Below are positions 10,591 through 21,054 of a DNA stretch of 64,000 bases, piece by piece. A program made the translations under genes and the position numbers. Below the pieces are notes generated by a model that saw only the letters and a program-made list of their open reading frames with translations, was not told the DNA's origin and did not search any database. Numbering within the stretch: the first letter of the stretch is position 1; the number at the start of each line of letters is the position of its first letter. The stretch is from Gremmenia infestans (taxonomy: Eukaryota > Ascomycota > Leotiomycetes > Helotiales > Hamatocanthoscyphaceae). The stretch covers positions 1,054,001 through 1,118,000 of the forward strand of contig JAFEVB010000032.1 in NCBI GenBank assembly GCA_032629725.1, read 5' to 3'.

Positions 10591-11883
10591 TACGGAGGCG
10601 TCATTCCTTGTAACTCGACTGTCTACTGGTTAGCAGATAGCTATAGAACACGAGATCCTCGATCCGCAGCGTAATGATTTGTGTTGCAGCTTCCTCGCTT
10701 AAAATAGGGGCCGTGTCATTGTCCCGAAGATAAACCTAATTCATGCTTGTTGTAACCGCTGGTATAGCCACACCCTGACTGACACTCTAAATCAAATGAA
10801 ATATGGAATGGCGCTTGGTGCTAGAACGCAATAAAGTGGGTTGATTTAATGCGTCTTCGAGAAGCAACCCCTTTCAAAGCGCACATGTATTTTTCTTCTT
10901 GCAGCCAAGTGTAAATTCTAAGATGATTAATTAGCTGTAAGTTAAGATCTCATAAAAGAAATTCAGGGCTTTCCCCAGGTTATAAGAGAAGTTGGCATTG
11001 GCTTGGGCGGATATACAAGTATACAAGTGGCCAAATCTTAAACTCGTTTTCACTAAACAGCGCTTTGTTTCCTTTTGCTCCTTATAAGATGGGGAGAATT
11101 CTTGAAGCAAAGGGTATAAATTACTAAGAGCCTGGATCTAGTAGCTGTAGAATAAGCAAAACACCACTAAAACAATGACGTTCACTGACGGAACCAAGCA
11201 GCGTATAACTAATGGACTTCTTTCATTGCAGAATACGTAATTGGTTATCTTATGGGCTTTAACGAAAGAGATTAGATCATGGGACTGCGTCGCATCATAG
11301 AAGTCGCGTTGTTGTTATTGATTTACTTGCTGTCAAGATTACGTTCATAATCACCACCCCCATCGATCCTCGTGCTTAGCTTTTTGTCAAAGTAAAAATA
11401 GGAAAGTGAGTGACTCCATACCACTCTACACCGATAACCCTGAATCAGGTCACTGACACAACAATCGAGCACGCCTCATGGAGTCGTGTGTTTCGCAAAC
11501 CTTCCTGGTCATTGGACCGAACTGAGCTAACTATAAAAGAAGAGCTCCTCATGCTGAGGGGTTGCGTGATTGATTATGAGGCGCCTTATAGATCCTCTCA
11601 TTTGAACATCTTCCTAGCTCTTTCTTTCTTGCAAAGTAAGATTCTGCTACAGTAGCAAGAGGTGTATAAACTGGGGTCCAACACCCAACAGCCATAAGAT
11701 GACATCCAAGTAACCTAAAGATATCATGCTCAATCTGGCCCTGGCATGCTTCTCGACTAGTGTATTCGTAAAGAGAAAGCTAGGTTTAGATGTAAGATAA
11801 AGTCAAGAGTGGAAACCTGAGCGCACAAGTTGCAACGAGTGAAAAGAACTGGTTGAGTTTATTATGAAGTGTACGAGAACTGA
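10591..11883. other. AT-rich intergenic region
   Basis: No open frame with family resemblance or splice logic was found. The sequence is AT-rich and rich in short stop-dense stretches. It may include the aminotransferase 3' UTR. Confidence 0.45.
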
Positions 11884-12480
11884 CTAAATGCTGTCAACGC
11901 GGTATTTGCTGTCAATCAAAAGTATCAATATCGAGCCAAGTAAATGGATGGCAAAGGCAGCAAGAGATGCTTTCCATACCCCCACTCCCCGAGCAAAGCT
12001 ACCCGCGCGTTGATAAAGTTGACTGGTAAACCCAAAATCGAGCATCTGCAAGTACAAGCGGGTAGTTAGATTAGTAGTTTCTAATTCCAATTCTAGGATT
12101 TCGTGGCAGATGGGGGCGATTTTATAGATAAGGGACATCACTTGCAAAAAGTAGATATCATATTTAGTAATAGTAATAATCAAGAATCTCAAGGGATCTG
12201 AATAGTCGACTTCATGTTAGCTTCTAGCAGCAAGAGCAAACACAACTAACTATTTTCTCAACATCTAATGCGACTTAATACTATCACATATCCAAGGAGA
12301 CCGCTTGCTATATACACCTAAACAACAACACAAACCTTACCATTCGTGAAAAATGCAGTGATCAAATACACTATCATCAGTACAGGAGAACCGAGAATGG
12401 ACGGCAGGTATAGATAGATGTGGTTGAGGATTAGATGGGGTTGGGTATCATTTACTAAACCGGGTATGGAATCGATGTTA
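11884..12480 (-). CDS. possible small membrane protein, exon structure unresolved
   Basis: A tentative call. The last part (about 12045 down to 11884) reads MLDFGFTSQLYQRAGSF, then GVGVWKASLAAF and a hydrophobic segment, with a TAG stop. It is preceded by what looks like a genuine intron end (TACTAATCTAAC branch, CTTGCAG acceptor). Further upstream (about 12340-12475) another stop-free stretch reads HLILNHIYLYLPSILG and SPVLMIVYLITAFF before a possible GTAAGG donor. The two pieces look like exons of one membrane protein, but I could not find a single in-frame join. It could be a decayed gene, or chance hydrophobic translation of AT-rich DNA. Confidence 0.3.
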
Positions 12481-12863
12481 GTAATAGAAAGTGGGAGGAA
12501 GTGGAGTAGACGAGGTTTTATCTATTCTATGGAAAGAATGTAAGGTAGGGTGTATAATGCGAGGACAATTTGTAGAGAGGTATTCAGTATGAGGCATTGT
12601 TGGCTAATGTTGTTGACGATATCGACCGAATGAACAAATACGGAATAAGAGACGTAGAGAACCGAGATATTGGGGAGAAATGGAGATTTTCACTTGGAAG
12701 TTGAAACAATAGGGTGGATGAGGACACAAGGTAACAAAATGAAGGACGACAAGGCATCAGTACATAAATTTCATTGACATATCAAACGCCCGTCCTATGA
12801 ACCTAGGTATCATAACGCCAATGTAGCAACAAAGTTTCCAAGACGCCACTGGCACATCCCTAT

Positions 12864-14096
12864 TTACCTAGCCTCCGAGTAATCATTCAATGCAATACAA
12901 ACCAAACCCCTATGATGACCATTATACTGCCGAATAATCTGCTGGCTTCCCAGCTCCCAAAGCCGTGCATAATGATCACTACACGCCGTAACCAAGTACG
13001 CCGAATCCGCACTAAAAGCACAATCCCAAACCCATCTCTGATGTCCCGTAAGCGTGCTTTCTAGCTCAAAGGGCTGCTCGGCTTTCCCAGCATTGTCGAT
13101 TGGCGCTTGGCCGGGTTTTGGGAGTTGGGCATCCAGATCTTTGACTTCCCAGATCTTGGCGGTGCAGTCGGCGCTGCATGTTGCGAGATGCTTTACGTCG
13201 GGGGAGAGGAGGACGCGGGTTATGTAGGAGTTGTGGGCTTTGAAGTGGGTTATGGGGATGAGTGTTGTTTTTTCGCGGTATTGGAGTAGATACCAGACGT
13301 AGATGTTGCCCTGTAAATCTTTAGCATGTATTTGAAAGATGTTGAGAGCTAACTTACGGAATTGGTCGCGGCGCAGAGTGCAGTGCCGTCTGAAGCTACA
13401 GTAACACTTGACACAGGGACATCTTCTTCGGGAATGAGCTGGTGGGAGCAATTGTTCTCAGCCAGATCCCAAACTCGCACATTGCCTCCTCTATCGCAGC
13501 TGATGATCTCTCCTTGATTGGGGTGGATCACCACATCCGTAACTGGTGGCCCATGTGTATAACTCCGTTGGACGGTACCGCTACGCGTCTCCCAGATCTT
13601 GACTGTGCCATCTTCCGAGCTTGTCACCATCCACTTGCCCTCACAGTGGAATGCGACTCCTGTGATATTGCCCGAATGGCCTTCGAAGGTAAGGATCGGA
13701 TTGGGGTTGGTAGACTTGATGTCGTACAGCTTGACGTTATGGTGCCCGGCAGCAGCAAGGAACCGTTTATCGGGGGAGATGCAGAGGCGGTTCACTTGGG
13801 ATTCGGAGTGCTGGATTGTTCTTGAACATATGCCGGACAGTGCTTCCCAGAAGCTGAACGATGCGAGGTCAGCTCAGCAGGCTGCGAGGAAGAGGGGGGT
13901 GGAGGGTGGAGGCACATACCGAATTGTGTGATCATAGCCAGCTGAAACCAAGATACACGCATCATTGTCAGCCTCCGCATGCATGTAAGCCATCTTGCAA
14001 GGGGATTGCTCTGTGAATTGGTGATGGGGGAAGGGGGGGAAGCTCTAGAAAAGCGAGAGTCAAGTCGGACTCACCTGTACACAAAATAACACTCAT
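12864..14096 (-). CDS. LST8: Lst8-type WD40 subunit of the TOR kinase complexes
   Basis: Seven-bladed WD40 protein that binds the TOR kinase domain in TORC1 and TORC2. Four minus-strand exons: 14075-14096 (22 nt), 13920-13941 (22 nt), 13358-13853 and 12864-13310, giving 328 residues. The two tiny exons supply MSVILCTAGYDHTIRFWEAL, the conserved Lst8 N-terminus, so the start is secure. Later landmarks are HNVKLYDIKS, EGHSGNITGVAF, WMVTSSEDGTVKIWE, VVIHPNQGEIISCDR, VKHLATCSADCTAKIW and HQRWVWDCAFSADSAYL, in family order. Compared with the yeast protein (about 303 residues) there is an extra Pro/Ala-rich loop of about 20 residues (near DAQLPKPGQAPIDNAGKAEQ) between two blades. Such loops are common in filamentous-fungal versions, but this is from memory. 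Confidence 0.95.
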
Positions 14097-14719
14097 GATG
14101 AATGCGCTGGTGTTTACCTCAGCCGACTGTCAGTCGTATAAAGTTGCCTTTATCAATGCGGACTAGTATGTGTGGTGGAGTTGTCTTTAAAGTGCCCAAG
14201 GTATGCTGGGCTGGGATTGCATGTCAAGGCGGTAACATCCATATATATTATATCTCGTCAAGCTTCACTTCACTTTAACGTTAACGTTGAAGCAGCTGTA
14301 GCAGGGATGGCCCCTCACTAACGTTCACAGCCAATTAAATGCCACTAACACTGATTACTAAGGCTCTGACTTTTTAGCAGCAGCCACACCGCACAGGACC
14401 GCACCCGCACCACATCGCACCATTCTGGTGATTCAAAATTTAAATGTCGACTGGCTGTACGTGTATCCTCAAGCTTTACCTGTCTCATGGACATACAAAA
14501 ACCAGTCGCAACCTCTGAGGGATATCTTGTCTTTAACTACTACATATCTCATCGACCTCAAAATCAGCAAACCTTCAGTCGAGGTGTCTGATTAGCGCCA
14601 GCTGCCTAACCATACCTCTACCTTTTAAGAGAGGGTTTGGAAAGCATGCACTGTGGAGTTGGACATTAGAAGTCACAAATAATACTAGACTGTATTCAGG
14701 TCAGTTGAATAGCGTCAAA
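14097..14719. promoter_or_regulatory. divergent promoter region between LST8 and the 1221-residue gene
   Basis: About 620 bp between two divergent start codons. It includes a self-complementary TTAACGTTAACG stretch near 14276-14288 and a C/A-rich segment near 14380-14425. No gene is supported. Promoter function follows from position only. Confidence 0.45.
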
Positions 14720-17700
14720 ATGGCAAACACAGACGGTGATGCCCCGTGCATTGATCAAGAACCCAACGGAGAAGGTAATAATGCTTCTACCCGAGACGAT
14801 GGTTATAACATCACACATCAAGACGTAGATCTTGGGCTTACACTTCCACCCAGTGATCTTTCATTCGATGCGTCAGGCTTTTTTGATGGCGATGCCTTTC
14901 AACAAGACTGGCTGAGCTACATCCAAGGGGAGTCTCAAGAAAACCCTTCCAGTCAGGGCCCTGGGGTACATTCTCTGTTTGATGAATATCAACCTGTGGG
15001 ATCCCCACGAAAGAAGCAGCAACCTGCAAACGAGGAACACCCCCTACCAACCCAGGAGGATGAAACAGTAAGTTTCGCAAACCCCGAGAATAGCAAATCT
15101 AAAGCCATCCAACAGCCATCGACAAACACCATTCAGCTACAAAAGTCCTCAGCGGCGCAGGAAACTGAGCCGCACCGAAGCCCTACTCACTCAGGATATG
15201 GAATCAGTATCGCAACCTCTTGGCAAAGCGTAGACGATGTGAATAATACTCCATCAGAAAATCAGAATAGCCACCTCTCGGGGCTGAGTGCAGCTCAATT
15301 TGCCGGAAATGTGCCCCTCCAGAATTCAGGTACAGCAGAATACCTGGTTCGTTTCGACATCAACAACAAGCTGCCTCTTGATCAGGATGATTCCTCTTTC
15401 GTCGACGATCCAGAGGATAGTCCGTCCCCCAACTCAGAGTCAAGTCAACCACGTGACCACACCTCCGGCCGACCTGTAATCGGAAGACCAGGAGTGCGAA
15501 TGCCAAAAGGATTTCGGAAGAAGAAGCTATCAAGGAAAGAACTTCTCGAGAAAGGTATGTCGGAAGGGTGGTTTGGAAGTAAAGTATCATCTCAAAACCC
15601 CACGCCACAAGACGCACAAGCAACTCCAACCATTCCACAGTCAATCGTAGACCTCCCGATTCCTATCGCGATAGCCGCCGCGCTTGCTCCAGAAGCAATG
15701 CGTCCCGCCATTCTCGAAACAGTCTTTAGAATTCAATCCCATCAAGTTCATGACCCGAAAAGGTCGTCACAGCCTCCCGCAGCCGACCCTCACTTTCTTC
15801 AACTCCTCGAGAAGCTCTTCAGCCGCTACGAAAAGGAAGAGAACCTCAGAAATACTTTGGTCACATTCATCACAGCGAAACTGGCGAAGCTTGCTGAGGG
15901 TAGCTGTGAGTCTCCTGTTCCTCGCATTTTGACACCTGCTAATGTACCAGGTCAAGGTGAAGGTCAATTCAAACAAAACATAAATACACTTTCGATGGAC
16001 TCAACTACTTTTACAGAAGACCTCGCCAAGATGGAGAAGGCCATTAATGATATACATTTCCCGCGGACGCAGCAATCGATTTCCGATGCCATCATAACGG
16101 CTTTTCATGTTATGCGGCGGAACGCTGCTCACATTCGGGAGCTCGTTGCCGGTCAGCCTTACACGGCTTCTCTTGAAGCTAAGAACAAAGCGCTCTCGAA
16201 ACAAGTGGAACGTCTTGCAGCAAATTGCAACGCACTCCAGGAACAGAAACAATACCGGGAACTCACAGCTAGGGGATCTAAGACAATCCATCCTTCCATT
16301 CCAGCATCCATTCGCATGCCACCAGAGCCTCCTTCTCCGCACACGCCGTTTGCACACCTTCCTGTTGATTTTGTTCCTGATCCAAATAAGATCTACAGAG
16401 CCGGGTTTCCCCATTCAAATACGGCATGGATGTGCTTGCTCACCACAACGGATACCGTCAAACGTTGCGAGGCTATTAATCGAACATGGTCTAAAGTCAA
16501 CGAGAATGGCTTTACTTTGTGGACAAGCCGCTTGCGTTGTGTGCGCTGTCAACAAGAGCACAAGAGTTCATCAAACAAATATTTCCTTCACGAGAGCGAA
16601 GTTCGACAATTAGGTGGCCTCACTCGAGGTAATCGCTCAAAGGGGGACTTGACCAAACCAGCTTCTCGTTCTTGGGTTAATGCCAATCCCTCACCTGTCT
16701 CAGTGGCAACGCTTCCTCCAGCTTCACAATCCATGACATATTTTCCTCAGGGCCCGGGATCTATTCCACTGCCGAAAAACCCGTTCGCAGAGACCGCTGT
16801 GACACCATCACAGCAAATGAGACTTCAACCCACAGCACCCGCAAATAATAATTCGGCATCCCAGCCCACAAATGTCCCTGTTCAACCGCCAGTCCAATCC
16901 GCACAACAAGCTGCAGCTCCGAATGCCCAAGTCTGGTCTGCTTCAAGTCCATCACATGGAACCGCCTTATATCCAGGACAAAATCCACATAAAATACCAC
17001 GCAAGTACGTCGATATCAACCATCCCCTCACAGCTCATATAGGCAGCCCCAAGCTTTCTGCCCATCCCGATCCAACAATGACGTTCAACGACACACTGGA
17101 AAGTGTTGTTCCTGTCGTTTCTCGGAATGAGGCTGAAAGAGCTATCCTAGAAGGTCACTGGAGAACGCCAGGTATGCCATCAAGTATCAGCGTCCGATCC
17201 GTTACTGCCAACACGGACAGGGGAATATATGGTCCGCTACCCGCTTATGGTGTCGCGCGAACTCCCATGTATTCGGGCAATTCGGCCCATCGTCGCCAGA
17301 TATATAGCGCGGCACCCATTCCTGCCCCAACAGACATGCCAATGTCGTATATACCGCAAGCTACTGGTTCTGCACCAGTTCGCAGGTACTCGCAACCCGC
17401 TCCCCAGCACCGCGAGAGACCTGTGCAACACGACAGCGTATATATTACTGCCTCGACTTCAAACGCAACCTTTAGTGGCTTGCATCCAGCGATCATCCGC
17501 GCACCAATTCCTCTCTCTTCAAACAATGTACTTCACAGCCGCAAGAGATCTATACCGCACGACGACGTATATGATGCTTCGACTTGCAACCCAGCATTCT
17601 CTGGCTTGCATCCAGCTATTAGCGGCGCACCTGTTCCTCCTTCGTCGGATAACGAACTTCACAGCCGCAAGAGATCTACGCCAGATGATGAGGTCATTAT

Positions 17701-18385
17701 CACCGGCTCCACCACAGCAACCATGAACTCACCTGTCACCAGTTACTGCTCTTCTTCAGAGTCATCATCACAAGATTCAAACCCCAACAAGAAGCGCTGT
17801 CGCAAACTCAGCACCTCCAATGCTCCAAGGGAATCTCTCCGCAGGATGAGCGCCACCGGTACCCCAATCTCAAAGACCACCGGTGAAACGCTTCGTTTTT
17901 GCCTGCCCGGGATTGAGCGTTCGTGGATGAAGGTGGGAGGACATCCCAACCAACCCATCGCTGTTGATGAAGATCCAGCACCAGAGCCTGTTGCAAGGAA
18001 GAAGAGTAAAGTAGGTTTGCCGAAAAGCCCTGCTGAGCCGAAATCTAAACCCCCCACCATGGCTGCACTTCCTGAGACTCCAGTAGGTTCAGTTTCTGCA
18101 GACTCAGATCCTGTGGACTCAATTCCTGTGGAAACATCGGTCGTTGAGAAGCCCGGAGTTGAAAAGCGAGTTCCAATTCCGATTCCTTCAATCGAGGTTC
18201 CTACCCCTGTGGTTGAGGGAGCCGCCAACGACGACGATGATATGGGCTCCTTGTTTGGAGACGGCGACAACGGTGAGCCTGTAAAGGCTAGAGAAATGAG
18301 CGATGAAGTGGCTGAGGAGTGGGGCGCGGAGTTGGAGGCTATGATGGATGTGACTCCTGATGTGGAAGATCCTCGCTTGTTGTGA
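14720..18385 (+). CDS. large low-complexity protein, family not recognised
   Basis: Open for 1221 residues from the ATG at 14720. Acidic/Ser/Pro-rich N-terminus; a short basic conserved-looking block (GRPGVRMPKGFRKKKLSRKE then LLEKGMSEGWFG) near residues 250-290; a likely coiled coil near 490-510 (SLEAKNKALSKQVERLAANC). A small folded module near 545-640 contains WMCLLTTTDTVKRC and CVRCQQEHKS, with possible metal-binding cysteines. The C-terminal half is disordered with acidic clusters. Two imperfect copies of a roughly 43-residue unit (TFSGLHPAI...LHSRKRS and AFSGLHPAI...LHSRKRS) lie near 920-1000. A 45-nt GTGAGT...CTAAT...CAG segment at 15906-15950 could be an in-frame, stop-free intron. 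Basic blocks and acidic tail suggest a nuclear protein, but that is inference only. Confidence 0.8.
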   Translation: MANTDGDAPCIDQEPNGEGNNASTRDDGYNITHQDVDLGLTLPPSDLSFDASGFFDGDAFQQDWLSYIQGESQENPSSQGPGVHSLFDEYQPVGSPRKKQQPANEEHPLPTQEDETVSFANPENSKSKAIQQPSTNTIQLQKSSAAQETEPHRSPTHSGYGISIATSWQSVDDVNNTPSENQNSHLSGLSAAQFAGNVPLQNSGTAEYLVRFDINNKLPLDQDDSSFVDDPEDSPSPNSESSQPRDHTSGRPVIGRPGVRMPKGFRKKKLSRKELLEKGMSEGWFGSKVSSQNPTPQDAQATPTIPQSIVDLPIPIAIAAALAPEAMRPAILETVFRIQSHQVHDPKRSSQPPAADPHFLQLLEKLFSRYEKEENLRNTLVTFITAKLAKLAEGSCESPVPRILTPANVPGQGEGQFKQNINTLSMDSTTFTEDLAKMEKAINDIHFPRTQQSISDAIITAFHVMRRNAAHIRELVAGQPYTASLEAKNKALSKQVERLAANCNALQEQKQYRELTARGSKTIHPSIPASIRMPPEPPSPHTPFAHLPVDFVPDPNKIYRAGFPHSNTAWMCLLTTTDTVKRCEAINRTWSKVNENGFTLWTSRLRCVRCQQEHKSSSNKYFLHESEVRQLGGLTRGNRSKGDLTKPASRSWVNANPSPVSVATLPPASQSMTYFPQGPGSIPLPKNPFAETAVTPSQQMRLQPTAPANNNSASQPTNVPVQPPVQSAQQAAAPNAQVWSASSPSHGTALYPGQNPHKIPRKYVDINHPLTAHIGSPKLSAHPDPTMTFNDTLESVVPVVSRNEAERAILEGHWRTPGMPSSISVRSVTANTDRGIYGPLPAYGVARTPMYSGNSAHRRQIYSAAPIPAPTDMPMSYIPQATGSAPVRRYSQPAPQHRERPVQHDSVYITASTSNATFSGLHPAIIRAPIPLSSNNVLHSRKRSIPHDDVYDASTCNPAFSGLHPAISGAPVPPSSDNELHSRKRSTPDDEVIITGSTTATMNSPVTSYCSSSESSSQDSNPNKKRCRKLSTSNAPRESLRRMSATGTPISKTTGETLRFCLPGIERSWMKVGGHPNQPIAVDEDPAPEPVARKKSKVGLPKSPAEPKSKPPTMAALPETPVGSVSADSDPVDSIPVETSVVEKPGVEKRVPIPIPSIEVPTPVVEGAANDDDDMGSLFGDGDNGEPVKAREMSDEVAEEWGAELEAMMDVTPDVEDPRLL

Positions 18386-18849
18386 AGGAGTAAATCATCA
18401 CTCGGGCGGAGGATGGTAACTGCCATGGAAGTCGGGCGCAAGAGCGAGGAGAATTGGGTGAGAGTCAGACTTGCTGATGAGGATGGAGAGGACATTGGAT
18501 AGTGAAAAGTAATAGGTTCAATATTTGCAAATTGGTATCGGTAGAATATATGAAATACCCCGTAATATCATCATTAACAAGTTCGTATTTGGTCGTTCTA
18601 AAAAGTCAGCAGGTGTTTACAAAATTCTGTCTGGTCCGTAAGATCTGTATGCGGTCATATTAAATCCGGTAGATCTGCACCATACTGGTATGCCAAGGAA
18701 CATCGCCGCTCTCAGCTCCTACTTTCTTCTCCATTCGATTGGCAGACTCTTCTACTAGAAGCGCGACATGAGTCCTCTTACGTCGAGAATAAAATAGAGT
18801 AGTAACGGCTACAACCACAACCCTAAAGCTTTACTGGCTCTAGGTGCTT

Positions 18850-18940
18850 TGCAGGTGGCTTACCGGCGTACAAGCTTACAGGCACAGGCTTATAGGAGTA
18901 CAGGATTCAGGCTACAAGCTATACGCTTACAGGATACGAG
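18850..18940 (+). repeat. degenerate short tandem words (TTACAGG-like)
   Basis: Words such as GCTTACCGG, GCTTACAGG, GCTTATAGG, AGTACAGG, GGCTACAAG and GCTTACAGG recur within about 90 bases just upstream of the TATA box. Periodicity is irregular, so this is a degenerate repeat or a cluster of sites. Confidence 0.55.
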
Positions 18941-18963
18941 GGAAATCGTGGGTGAACATTAGA

Positions 18964-18970
18964 TATAAAA
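18964..18970 (+). promoter_or_regulatory. TATA box of the small secreted protein gene
   Basis: TATAAAA lies 117 bases before the ATG at 19087, a normal distance for fungal TATA promoters with a roughly 90-nt 5' UTR. Confidence 0.6.
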
Positions 18971-19086
18971 AGCCCGTCCATCTCTTTCTATTATCTACTC
19001 AACTTACAAGTACCATTACTTCATTCAACAACAAGTACAACATCCTATCATTCAAGCTTCTCCATTCTCAAAATCAGCTGCTCAAA

Positions 19087-19478
19087 ATGCTCTTCAACAG
19101 CCTCGTCTCTGCCACCTTCGCCGCCCTCCTAATCCCCTCGGCTATGGGTCGTTCCATGTCCTTGAAAAAGTACCCTCATACAAATTGCAACTCTCATGGA
19201 GGAAAACTCAGGGACTATCCCTCAGGCGCATGCGCAGTATTATCTGAAACCGACCATGGAATTTCAGCAAAACATGTCGGTTCTGGCTGCAGTCGTATGT
19301 GCTATTCTTATTACAGACTATTGATGCTTCTTCTTCTAACTTGAATTACTCGATAGTATACGCATACGACAACAGGGACTGCGCCGGGAGCCGCACATTG
19401 CTTATTGAGAATGATGAAGATGAGGGGTGTCGAAGCTTGCAAGGGAAATGGGCTGTAATGGTGGACAACTGCCAGTGA
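19087..19478 (+). CDS. small secreted six-cysteine protein (effector-like)
   Basis: Two exons, 19087-19294 and 19357-19478, with a 62-nt intron (GTATGT donor, CTAAC branch, TAG acceptor) give 109 residues. The N-terminus is a clear signal peptide (LVSATFAALLIPSAMG, cleavage near residue 21-22). The mature chain of about 88 residues has six cysteines (34, 49, 68, 78, 94, 108), consistent with three disulfides. The second exon (LYAYDNRDCAGSRTLLIE then GCRSLQGKWAVMVDNC) has the spacing of small beta-sheet secreted proteins of fungi, but I cannot name a family. It was easy to miss because the second exon is short. A role in host or microbe interaction is inference from size, secretion and cysteine content. 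It sits next to the block of disabled genes and has a strong TATA box. Confidence 0.8.
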
Positions 19479-19972
19479 GGGTATTAAGGCAAGGCATGCC
19501 TCAGTTACTAAGGTACTAGTTGGGATGGTTGATAGGCACACTCTTTTGGCGGGATACTTATACGTTGATGTTTTCGGAGGGACACTCATTTATTGGTTTT
19601 GTAAAGTTTGCAAATTCACTTGAATCTGTGCAAGAAGGGTTAGACACCTGTGATCTAAACTTAAGTGAACAACTGCGCGCTATGTGAATATATATTTCTC
19701 GGTGCCGAGACTTCACCTGAGAATACCAAACCCATAAGATCTTCTTTCCGAGTGTAATGTTTCAATTACGAATACCAAGATTGTCATCTCAGTCCTATTG
19801 GTAAATGAGAACTATATACATATTGTAAGGGCAGCCGTGGACGCATATGCCTTCGGGCACTCGCACCCGGCGGCACGGCCCAACAGGGCCCAAAGCGCTG
19901 AAGAAGACGCTGACCGCCTCCGATGCAGCCGGCCTCCCTTACTACAATCTCTCGCCGACGCAGGCCAAGTTC
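19479..19972. other. intergenic, with a GC-rich patch
   Basis: No gene is supported. From about 19845 to 20020 the sequence is clearly more GC-rich than its surroundings and overlaps the 3' end of the neighbouring pseudogene. A + strand frame of 67 codons there shows no family resemblance. Confidence 0.4.
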
Positions 19973-21054
19973 TTAGCTCTTCATTGCCGAGGGGCGGACG
20001 TAACACACACGCACTCGCTCAAGGTCGGCACCCTTGGCGGTTACTCGTAAAAGCAAGGCCAAATCCCGAATCAAGAAGGGAAGCCCATCCTTCACCGTGG
20101 CGGTATTATTCTTAGCACTGGATTCTCGAGAGGCAGCGGTTGGAGCTAGGATAGACGTGGTTGACGAGTGGGCATGCTTGTGTTTCTTGGTGGCCCTTTC
20201 CAATCCCGCAATTTCATCCTTTGCTTTGCGTTTCTTGCGGGCGTTACCTTTGGCTGGGAAATTGGTATTCGTGGCTGATTCGCGGTATAAACTAACAAGA
20301 TCGCTGTACGTCTCCGACCTTTACGGCTTTGTAATGTTCTCTTCGTCGATCTTCGCTTTCTTGATCATCTTCTTCTTCTTCTTTCATTTCTTGGCATTCT
20401 CTTCTTCCTTCTTCCTTTCCAACTTGGCAGTCTTCTCCTTCTCGGTCCTGCTCAATTTCTTCTTTTCCTCCACCTTCTTCCCACCCTTCACGCCAACCAA
20501 AGAACATGTTGTCCGCTGCTCTGTATCGTTCTTATTCACCTGCTTCATTAGAGCATAGTAGACCTTTTTCGATTTGAGATTTGCTGGATTATAACCGTAT
20601 ATTTGTTGGAGAGTGTAGCCGTCTCGTAGACGTACTTGTCCTCATCCAAGACCAAGTCTCCATTGAGCTTTCGGTCATTCATCTCAAGGTTCCCACCTTC
20701 TGCTAAAGCAGGATGGCCTCGTCCTCTTCGTCCTTTGAGTGGAAATCCAGTGGCGTCGAAGTCCGCACTCCACGAAGAAGACCGCACCAGCTGTGCCACC
20801 TTTAAGTGCATAATGGCATGCAATCCTCGGTCACTTGGGTACACAAACTTTGGAATGTCTGCCACATCTTTTGGTATTTGCTTTGGGTTACAAAGCCGCA
20901 GTTCTTTGGTCCAGTCGTGAGGCGTGCCATCCCCATCCTCGTTCTTCCAATCGGTGAAATGGGTGTCTACAGCGACTTGCAATTCTCGTGCGGTTGCGTT
21001 GAGTTTCTTTTGATCTTTCCGCTCCTGCGGCGTCAAGTTGTTTCCTGGACGCAT
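19973..21054 (-). pseudogene. disabled gene A, lysine-rich protein, family unknown
   Basis: Minus strand. From the ATG at 21054 the frame is open for 168 codons (MRPGNNLTPQERKDQKKLN...) to about 20625. The coding quality then moves to a second frame (RDGYTLQQIYGYNPANLKS, then YYALMKQVNKND), which implies one small indel near 20600-20630. The second frame continues through a Lys/Glu-rich segment but contains two in-frame stops: TGA at 20384-20386 and TAA at 20321-20323. Both could come from CGA and CAA by one C-to-T change. After the second stop the same frame stays open to 19973 (ATKKHKHAHSSTTSILAP...). The original product was perhaps about 350 residues and basic, possibly nuclear. A chance overlap of frames is the alternative. 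Confidence 0.55.

Larger units (their letters stand above)
18386..19086. other. promoter region of the small secreted protein gene
   Basis: No gene is supported. Positions 18850-18940 hold a degenerate array of TTACAGG/GTACAGG/GCTACA-type words repeated about every 10-14 bases. A TATAAAA box lies at 18964-18970. Confidence 0.55.

Noticed and set aside
19847..20050. GC-rich 67-codon + frame as a gene
   Set aside because: It overlaps the end of disabled gene A, has no homologous features, and composition alone is not evidence.
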